A stretch of 43,198 nucleotides of DNA. Origin: Fibrobacter succinogenes (GTDB lineage Bacteria > Fibrobacterota > Fibrobacteria > Fibrobacterales > Fibrobacteraceae). Where the stretch lies: assembly GCA_902771595.1 (NCBI GenBank), contig CACXXH010000010.1:1-43198 (forward strand), read 5' to 3'. Numbering within the stretch: the first letter of the stretch is position 1; every line of letters begins with the position of its first letter. Both the position numbers and the translations under genes were made by a program. The notes under the pieces were generated by a model. It worked only from the letters and a program-made list of their open reading frames with translations. It was not told the DNA's origin and did not search any database. Below, one piece after another: positions 38,131 to 43,198 of the stretch.

Positions 38131-40299
38131 CTACCGGACAAGCACCTTCTTCGCGCCGAAGCCCTCAACCTTCACCAGGTAGGCTCCACTCTTCACGGAT
38201 TCCAGGTTCAGCGCCGCATGCCCCGCATTCAAGGCACCCGAAGCGACCTTCGAGCCGTCAAGCCCGAGTACCGTCACCGTAACGCCGTTCCTTGCGCCAG
38301 CAGCGTTCACCGTGAGCATACGGCCGGAAAGGCGCACGTCAAGCCCTGCGGCAACGACATTCACCTTCGAAACAGAGACCTTTTCCGGAACTGCGATAAA
38401 CGGCTTGTTCTCGTCGTAACGGGCGACAAGCGCGTTCATGAACCACGTGGTATGCGGGAGCCACTGTTCGTCCCAGCGCCACACCTGCCAAGATTCCTTC
38501 AAAGCGTCAAAGCCTACCGCAGCGACACCGTCATCGGTCCAGGCAATTCCCGAGCCGTCGTTGTTCTTGCCGGAAATGCCGTTCGCGATACCGCCCTTGA
38601 GCGTTGCGTCATAATTAGACTGGCCGTCATACTTGTTCGGGTTCTTTTTGCCGATGCCATACATCATGCACGTTGCGTAAGGGTTCTTGCCCAAAATCCA
38701 GTCGAGCTGGTCGGCAGCGTATTTGTTCACGCCGTCATCAAGCGACTTGAGAGCATTTGCAGCATATACCGCAGCCGCAGCAAGGCTTGCAATTCGGGCA
38801 TCCTCGCCCTGCCACCAGTAACCGCTCTCGTTGTCGTGCGGAATAAAGAAACCGTCCTTGATGGCATTGTTCGTCTTGTAAGTCTGGCGTGCATAACCGA
38901 ACGGATTTTCCACCTTGTTCGTAATGGAGACAAGCCAATTCAGGTGCTTTTCGATGGCGGCCTTCGCAGCCCTCATGATATCTGCCCCAGGAATAACGCA
39001 CTCTACGTCAGGCGGACACGGTTCGTAATCCACCATGGCTTCCGCTTCCAGGTAGCGCACCAAGGCCATCAGCGGGAGGCCCGCATCGCTTGCATGCCAG
39101 AACGGGCGCGTCTTCGCGTCGTCGCTCCAGAAATATCCGTCATCACTCAGGCGACCGGCAAGGTGCTCCGCACGGGCCTGCGCATCCGTCAGGTACTGGC
39201 TCTTGCCCGTCGCTATATAGAGTTCCGTCGCCGCGAGGAGAGCCGTGTAATCGTCGATGATATTTTCCTTGCCGTCGTCGCAGTAGGCGCAGTTGCCGCC
39301 AATGCTCTGTTTCGAGGTCAGGTGTTCGTAAGCCTTCTTCGCCGCATCGAGGTACTGCGCCGTAGTGTAGTCGCCCTTGGCCGTAATGTTCATCGCTTCG
39401 AGATGCGCCACGCGGGCAAGGCCAGCAATCGCCATGCCACCGCCTTCACGGAATGCCGTCTGGTAATCGGCACTCTTTATGCCGTCGGAACCCTTGAACG
39501 CACAGAGTTCGCGCCTGTCCAGCGGGTTACCCCACTTGTCGAAAACCGTCATGTAGAAGAATCCCTGGTCGTCGAGCATGCGCACCAGGAAGTCCGCACC
39601 GAACGCCGCCTCGTCCGCAGCCTTCGCCTTGGTGCTCGTACTGCCGAGCAACTGCGGAATGTGTTCTGCCGCAAAAGCGAGCGACCACACCGTCAGCGGA
39701 ATCTGCTGCGGGTTCAGGTAGTTCGCATAAGAAAGATGACTGAGGTACTTGCTCACGTCGCCGCTCGCATCGTACCAGCCGCCGTGGACATCGCGCGTGG
39801 CACCACTCCCGTATACAGGGACCTTCTGGTCTTGCGCAACGATGGTCGCGTTTGTCGCACGGTCGTCGTAGAAGTAATCCATCACCATGCCAAGAGTCTT
39901 TTGCGCGAGAGCCTTGTCGCCGATAAAGAACTTCTGCGAGCTCGACGGACTACCCGCAGCCACCTCCACATGGAAGTTACCCGATTGCGAAGGCTTTTCC
40001 GTCAGGCTGATGGTGTAATACTTCCCGTTGTTCGTCCAGTTGTCCGGATTTACGCCCGCACCGAAAGTGCCCGTCGCCACGGACGCGCCGGTCTGGCCGC
40101 CATCCGGGTCGAACCAGAGGGTCCACTTTTGCCCTTCGAGGTTGTCGGTGCTCTTGACCACGATGGAAATCGGCTGGTCGGAGTCGTAGCCCGCTTCGTT
40201 GAAATAGAAAACGTTCTCAGCAAAAGAGGGTACAGAGAAAGCCACAGACCCGAGAAGGGCCATGACAGGGAAATTCTTGATAAAAGGGTTCTTCTTCAT
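38131..40299 (-). CDS. GH9 family secreted glycoside hydrolase
   Basis: A 722-residue exported enzyme with a signal peptide at residues 1-27. An N-terminal Ig-like module (about 28-130, NVFYFNEAGYDSDQPISIVV) precedes the GH9 (alpha/alpha)6 domain. GGWYDASGDVSKYLSH holds the catalytic Asp pair region, DWILGKNPYATCMMYGIG is the conserved segment before the active-site His region, and DEQWLPHTTWFMNAL near the end carries the likely catalytic Glu. The last 75 residues are a beta domain (VRLSGRMLTV ... AKKVLVR) shared with the M6-like protease downstream. Expected activity is endoglucanase or a related beta-glucanase. A TAGATT box 7 nt before ATG suggests a leaderless mRNA. The two genes are 25 bp apart and likely cotranscribed. 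Confidence 0.92.
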   Translation of the reverse strand: MKKNPFIKNFPVMALLGSVAFSVPSFAENVFYFNEAGYDSDQPISIVVKSTDNLEGQKWTLWFDPDGGQTGASVATGTFGAGVNPDNWTNNGKYYTISLTEKPSQSGNFHVEVAAGSPSSSQKFFIGDKALAQKTLGMVMDYFYDDRATNATIVAQDQKVPVYGSGATRDVHGGWYDASGDVSKYLSHLSYANYLNPQQIPLTVWSLAFAAEHIPQLLGSTSTKAKAADEAAFGADFLVRMLDDQGFFYMTVFDKWGNPLDRRELCAFKGSDGIKSADYQTAFREGGGMAIAGLARVAHLEAMNITAKGDYTTAQYLDAAKKAYEHLTSKQSIGGNCAYCDDGKENIIDDYTALLAATELYIATGKSQYLTDAQARAEHLAGRLSDDGYFWSDDAKTRPFWHASDAGLPLMALVRYLEAEAMVDYEPCPPDVECVIPGADIMRAAKAAIEKHLNWLVSITNKVENPFGYARQTYKTNNAIKDGFFIPHDNESGYWWQGEDARIASLAAAAVYAANALKSLDDGVNKYAADQLDWILGKNPYATCMMYGIGKKNPNKYDGQSNYDATLKGGIANGISGKNNDGSGIAWTDDGVAAVGFDALKESWQVWRWDEQWLPHTTWFMNALVARYDENKPFIAVPEKVSVSKVNVVAAGLDVRLSGRMLTVNAAGARNGVTVTVLGLDGSKVASGALNAGHAALNLESVKSGAYLVKVEGFGAKKVLVR

Positions 40300-40306
40300 A
40301 CCCCGA

Positions 40307-40312
40307 AATCTA
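40307..40312 (-). promoter_or_regulatory. -10-like box, possible leaderless promoter of the GH9 gene
   Basis: TAGATT on the minus strand, then TCGGGGT and ATG 40299. The box departs from TATATT, so the call is weaker than the others. Confidence 0.35.
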
Positions 40313-40519
40313 AATTATGTGTCGCTAAAATGCGTGTAAACAATTATATAGACTCCACATCGGTGACGAAAAACACCAAAAAAACACTAAAAAATACTAG
40401 TCTATAACGCAACGGACGACATATTTCTTGTCTGTACTATACATGTACCAAACATCGGCATAATGCGTAAAATGCATAAAGTTCGCTTTTTCTTCAGAAA
40501 GGCTCTTTTTCGCTGTTTG

Positions 40520-40525
40520 TATATT
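40520..40525 (+). promoter_or_regulatory. -10 box of the 40574 gene
   Basis: TATATT in TTTGTATATTGAAT, 48 nt before ATG 40574; the leader carries the SD TGGAGGA (40562-40568). Nothing else is evident in 40313-40519. Confidence 0.5.
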
Positions 40526-40573
40526 GAATACAGAAAATTTCGTTTGGTATCGGATGTTGATGGAGGACGAGTT

Positions 40574-41401
40574 ATGAAATTTTGGATTTTGTTTTTGGCT
40601 TCGGTATGTTCGGTGCTCTCGTGGGCAGACTGCCATACCCTTGACTTGTCGGTGCTTTTTTCGAAAGACTTTATGGTCATTGGCGTTAAGGGCGGATTCA
40701 CTCCCAACATTTTCTACACGACACAATCCGGGCAATATGGAACCCGTTATGTAACGCTCCATCGCGAAAGCGAAGATGACCCGGGCCGCATTATGTGGGC
40801 GCTGTATTCCGAAAAGAATGGCACGCTTGACCATGTAATCGTTGATGAGGACGGCCAGATGTACAAAGCCGTGGGCAGCGGCGAAGGCGGAAAGAATCCT
40901 CCGTCGAGAAAAAGTTTTAAGTATCGTGGAAAAGACGGCGTTGTGGCCCCTTTGTCCGCGCTTGATGAAGTCGCTTGGAATTTGATTCAGTTTCGCAAAA
41001 CTGCGATGTATCGCTCAGACTCGAACGATGTCTTGCTGGTTGTGGAAGCAGAGAAGAATAGAGAAGATTTTCTCCGAAAAATCCGTTCCTATAGCCCCGT
41101 GGTGCAGGCGGCAAAAAGAGCCGGCTTTACTTATTTTAGCTTTGCGGTGTCGGGCGCGGTTGATTCCAGCTTTGGCGACTTGACGAAATTATCCCAAGAC
41201 ATGTTTGATGCAGTGGGGCTCGAAATGCCACCTCAAGAAGAAGTAAAGAAGCATCGAAGATGCTCCTGTGTCGTTGAATCTAAAAATAAAACACCAAGAG
41301 CTGTGAAATTCGAGAATGATAATCGAGACGGTGTTGGAGAACCCGTAGAATTAAATACGCCTCATAATAGAGGCGTGCTGAAAATACTTAAAGGTAAATA
41401 G
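40574..41401 (+). CDS. exported protein of unknown function
   Basis: A 275-residue protein I do not recognise. Residues 1-18 form a signal peptide (FWILFLASVCSVLSWA). The mature part is mixed alpha/beta with segments such as FYTTQSGQYGTRYVTLHRE, IMWALYSEKNG and KRAGFTYFSFAVSG, and a charged C-terminal tail. It has cysteines near the N-terminus and in RRCSCV but no metal or catalytic motif. Start 40574 is set by the signal peptide and the SD TGGAGGA; the frame is open upstream through the promoter. Codon use and base composition are more AT-rich than those of neighbouring genes, suggesting a lineage-specific or acquired gene. Monocistronic, convergent with the tRNA. Confidence 0.7.
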   Translation: MKFWILFLASVCSVLSWADCHTLDLSVLFSKDFMVIGVKGGFTPNIFYTTQSGQYGTRYVTLHRESEDDPGRIMWALYSEKNGTLDHVIVDEDGQMYKAVGSGEGGKNPPSRKSFKYRGKDGVVAPLSALDEVAWNLIQFRKTAMYRSDSNDVLLVVEAEKNREDFLRKIRSYSPVVQAAKRAGFTYFSFAVSGAVDSSFGDLTKLSQDMFDAVGLEMPPQEEVKKHRRCSCVVESKNKTPRAVKFENDNRDGVGEPVELNTPHNRGVLKILKGK

Positions 41402-41406
41402 TGCAC

Positions 41407-41432
41407 AAAAAAGACCCCTCGAACGAGGGGTC
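41407..41432 (-). terminator. terminator after tRNA-Gly
   Basis: Perfect 8-bp stem GACCCCTC/GAGGGGTC with a 4-nt loop; the A-run 41407-41412 is a T-run for leftward transcription. It ends 4 bp past the tRNA. Confidence 0.85.
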
Positions 41433-41436
41433 CTAG

Positions 41437-41508
41437 AGCGGCGGACCGGGATCGAACCGGCAACCATTAGCTTGGAAGGCTAAGGCTCTACCATTGAGCT
41501 ACCGCCGC
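41437..41508 (-). tRNA. tRNA-Gly (anticodon TCC)
   Basis: 72 nt, minus strand. Acceptor GCGGCGG/CCGCCGC, D stem GCTC/GAGC, anticodon stem TTAGC/GCTAA around CTTCCAA (anticodon TCC, reading GGA/GGG), and T loop TTCGATC with stem GCCGG/CCGGT. Discriminator T; CCA is not encoded. Confidence 0.95.
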
Positions 41509-41626
41509 ATGTGTCCAAATTTACTAAAAAACGTCCATTTTTAAAGGGGTTCGCCGAAAACTATTGGAAAATTTTTTAAAACTTACTAAATTTTCCTCAC
41601 GTTTAACATTCATACAGAGGTCATAC

Positions 41627-42244
41627 TTGTTCCCCAATCCGCGCGATCGCCGCATGCCCAACCGTCCCAGCGATGGGACCCGTACAAACGAAGACATCCA
41701 CATTTCCCCGATTAGACTCGTGAAGGAAAATGGAGAAGCCGTTATCATCGAGACGAGCAAGGCGCTTCAGATGGCAAAAGACGCCGGACTGGACCTGGTG
41801 GAAGTCTCCCCGAACGCCAAGCCGCCTGTATGCCGCATCATCAACTACGGCAAGTACAAGTTCGAGCAGGTGAAGAAGGCGAAGGCAGCCAAGGCCAAGC
41901 AGCACGTGGTGAAGCTGAAGGAAATCAAGATGCACCCGAAGACTGCGGAGAACGACTACCAGTACAGGATCAAGCAGGCTGGCGAGTTCTTGCAGGACGG
42001 TATGAAGGTGAAGCTTATCATGCAGTTCCGTGGGCGCGAGATGGCGCACATGGACTACGGCAAGCGCCTGATGGAACGCGCCAAGGAAGACTTGGCCCCA
42101 TTCGGCGATTTGGAAATGGATTCGCGGGTGGAAGGCAACACTATGCTTTCTATCTACGGTCCTAAACGTGGTGCGGGTTCTGCCAAAAAGCAGGACCAGG
42201 CACCGAAGCCCGCAACCGAGCCAGAGGCAGCAGGTGAGGCTTAA
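41627..42244 (+). CDS. infC: translation initiation factor IF-3, TTG start
   Basis: A 205-residue factor that keeps the ribosomal subunits apart and proofreads start-codon choice. Both domains are present: the N-domain with IRLVKENGEAVIIETSKAL and AKPPVCRIINYGKYKF, then the C-domain with KEIKMHPKTAENDYQYRI and MQFRGREMAHMDYG. A C-terminal Ala/Pro/Glu tail of about 20 residues is extra. The start is taken as TTG 41627, which has AGAGG (41616-41620) at 6 nt; the next in-frame ATG (41654) has no ribosome-binding site. A weak start codon fits IF-3 autoregulation as known for the AUU start of infC in E. coli. Heads infC-rpmI-rplT. Confidence 0.92.
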   Translation: MFPNPRDRRMPNRPSDGTRTNEDIHISPIRLVKENGEAVIIETSKALQMAKDAGLDLVEVSPNAKPPVCRIINYGKYKFEQVKKAKAAKAKQHVVKLKEIKMHPKTAENDYQYRIKQAGEFLQDGMKVKLIMQFRGREMAHMDYGKRLMERAKEDLAPFGDLEMDSRVEGNTMLSIYGPKRGAGSAKKQDQAPKPATEPEAAGEA

Positions 42245-42265
42245 CATTAACCTAACGAGGTAAAA

Positions 42266-42463
42266 ATGCCTAAAATGAAAACACACAGCGGTGCTAAGAA
42301 GCGCTTCCGCGTGACGGGTTCCGGCCACGTCAAGTTCAAGCGCGCTGGTATGCGCCACATTCAAGCCAAGATGACCACCAAGCGTAAGCGTAACCTGCGT
42401 AAGGGCGCTCTCGTCAAGAAGGTCGATACCTATCACGTCAAGCGTCTGCTTGTAGTAGCATAA
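42266..42463 (+). CDS. rpmI: 50S ribosomal protein L35
   Basis: A 65-residue, very basic large-subunit protein. The N-terminus [20 protein letters not shown] and the middle [12 protein letters not shown] are the family pattern, at the standard length. AACGAGG upstream is a fair ribosome-binding site. It lies 21 bp after infC and 11 bp before rplT. Confidence 0.97.
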   Translation: MPKMKTHSGAKKRFRVTGSGHVKFKRAGMRHIQAKMTTKRKRNLRKGALVKKVDTYHVKRLLVVA

Positions 42464-42474
42464 GGAGAGTAAGA

Positions 42475-42825
42475 ATGCCACGCGCTAAAACCAGAGTTCC
42501 TTCCCGCGAACGCCGCAAAAAAATCCTCAAGGCCGCCAAGGGCTTCTACGGCCGTCGCAAGTCGAACCTTCGCCTTGCCATCGACGCAGTCGCCCATGCT
42601 GGTCAGTATGCCTACGCTCACCGCCGCGACAAGAAGGGCACGTTCCGCTCTCTGTGGATCGTCCGCCTCAATGCCGCCGTCCGTGAACACGGCATCAGCT
42701 ACAGCCAGTTCATTTACAAGCTTTCCAAGGCTGGTATCCAGATGAACCGCAAGGTTCTTGCTGATATGGCCGTCGCCGATCCTGAAGCTTTCGCCAAGGT
42801 CGTCGAAGTCGTGAAGGCTGCTTAA
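42475..42825 (+). CDS. rplT: 50S ribosomal protein L20
   Basis: A 116-residue large-subunit assembly protein. The signature is complete: [27 protein letters not shown] at the N-terminus, [23 protein letters not shown] in the middle and [18 protein letters not shown] at the end. SD AAGGAGAG precedes ATG. In many bacteria L20 represses the infC operon; no L20-binding structure could be judged by eye here. The last 57 coding bases and the terminator are repeated 267 bp downstream. Confidence 0.97.
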   Translation: MPRAKTRVPSRERRKKILKAAKGFYGRRKSNLRLAIDAVAHAGQYAYAHRRDKKGTFRSLWIVRLNAAVREHGISYSQFIYKLSKAGIQMNRKVLADMAVADPEAFAKVVEVVKAA

Positions 42826-42931
42826 TTAGCTACTGTTAGCACTACGCGAGAAATTCGCCCTGCTCCTTGCGAGTGGGGCGTTTTTTGTTTGAATGCGCGA
42901 CGGTCGGCAAGGCCATGGTGAGCCGGAATCG
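42769..42931. repeat. 163-bp direct duplication, copy 1 (rplT 3' end plus terminator)
   Basis: The first copy holds the last 57 coding bases of rplT, the terminator and 45 bp beyond. It recurs at 43036-43198 with one substitution (GCTACTG against GCTGCTG). Confidence 0.9.
42856..42886 (+). terminator. terminator of infC-rpmI-rplT
   Basis: CGCCC..CTC (42856-42865) pairs with GAG..GGGCG (42871-42880), then six T's. A second copy lies at 43123-43153. Confidence 0.85.
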
Positions 42932-42949
42932 CATGGTGAGCCGGAATCG
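42914..42949. repeat. tandem 18-bp repeat (2 copies) followed by a hairpin
   Basis: CATGGTGAGCCGGAATCG occurs twice in tandem (42914-42931, 42932-42949), then TCGCCAG (42947-42953) pairs with CTGGCGA (42961-42967). The second long copy ends at the window edge right after the first 18-bp unit. Confidence 0.75.
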
Positions 42950-42972
42950 CCAGGCGTAAGCTGGCGATGTAG

Positions 42973-43030
42973 GCGAGAGCATGCGAATTACCGCAGGTCT
43001 CGGTGCCCTAGATGATGAGCATGCGGTCTC
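42973..43030. repeat. mosaic intergenic repeat (GCGAGAGC...GCGGTCTC)
   Basis: GCGAGAGC (42973-42980) and GCGGTCTC (43023-43030) are the blocks also seen at 16749-16805 and 18480-18586. No gene is seen in 42826-43198 apart from the rplT fragment. Confidence 0.4.
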
Positions 43031-43035
43031 ATACC

Positions 43036-43198
43036 GCCGTCGCCGATCCTGAAGCTTTCGCCAAGGTCGTCGAAGTCGTGAAGGCTGCTTAATTAGCTGC
43101 TGTTAGCACTACGCGAGAAATTCGCCCTGCTCCTTGCGAGTGGGGCGTTTTTTGTTTGAATGCGCGACGGTCGGCAAGGCCATGGTGAGCCGGAATCG
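43036..43198 (+). pseudogene. duplicated 3' fragment of rplT with terminator (copy 2, runs to the window edge)
   Basis: Copy 2 of 42769-42931. It contains the last 18 codons of rplT and its stop (to 43092) but no start codon or ribosome-binding site, so it is a non-functional fragment. The period of 267 bp and near-identity indicate a recent segmental duplication or a tandem array continuing beyond the window. Confidence 0.8.

Noticed and set aside
37996..40407. 803-codon open frame opposite the M6 and GH9 genes
   Set aside because: Spans two real genes on the other strand, has no family motif and an Arg/His-rich shadow composition.

Overview
The window looks like a stretch of Fibrobacter chromosome (phylum Fibrobacterota). 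The evidence is a fibro-slime-domain surface protein, two secreted GH9 enzymes and a GH16 lipoprotein with poly-Ser linkers, a spore-independent SpoIID/LytB protein, a DUF3078-like outer-membrane protein, and a recurring TATATT-type -10 element. Overall base composition is moderately GC-rich. I see no phage, insertion sequence, CRISPR array or integrase. Species cannot be fixed from the sequence alone.

Layout. 1-1153: 3' part of cysS. 1154-1529: gene-free spacer with the cysS terminator and three 40-bp inverted-repeat units. 1530-3785: metallo-beta-lactamase-fold hydrolase, membrane acyltransferase and a small unknown protein. 3813-6807: gmk, then the translation cluster rpsP-rimM-trmD-rplS. 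6818-8676: two tandem, equally long cyclic-nucleotide-binding-domain proteins that overlap by one base. 8842-12697: yajC, def, SpoIID-domain protein and a CDKAL1-type tRNA methylthiotransferase. 12698-13019: repeat-rich spacer. 13020-20941: fibro-slime protein, several envelope or outer-membrane proteins, and argG. 21028-23825: bioB, a BACON-like lipoprotein, a low-molecular-weight tyrosine phosphatase and an NlpC/P60 lipoprotein. 23870-30370: a giant 2166-residue GH9 protein. 30535-33853: Gfo/Idh/MocA oxidoreductase, Sfp-type phosphopantetheinyl transferase, YbaK-type deacylase and the GH16 lipoprotein. 33856-35986: M16 peptidase, tatA and a severely shortened tatC. 36030-40299: M6-like metalloprotease and a second GH9. 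40574-41401: unknown secreted protein. 41437-41508: tRNA-Gly. 41627-42825: infC-rpmI-rplT. 42826-43198: repeats, including a partial duplication of the rplT 3' end.

Themes. Housekeeping translation genes (cysS, def, rpsP/rimM/trmD/rplS, infC/rpmI/rplT, tRNA-Gly, a tRNA methylthiotransferase, YbaK) alternate with genes for a cellulose-degrading cell surface. The secreted enzymes share two kinds of C-terminal module that could be export or anchoring signals. Eleven genes have a TAnnTT-like -10 box ending only 6-9 nt before the start codon, which predicts leaderless mRNAs. These boxes fix several start codons downstream of the longest possible reading frame.

Observations most worth checking: the three 40-bp units at 1212-1450; the mini-TatC beside an intact TatA; the predicted leaderless transcripts; the shared C-terminal modules; the 163-bp duplication of the rplT end; and the 18-bp palindrome before the tandem cNMP-domain genes.
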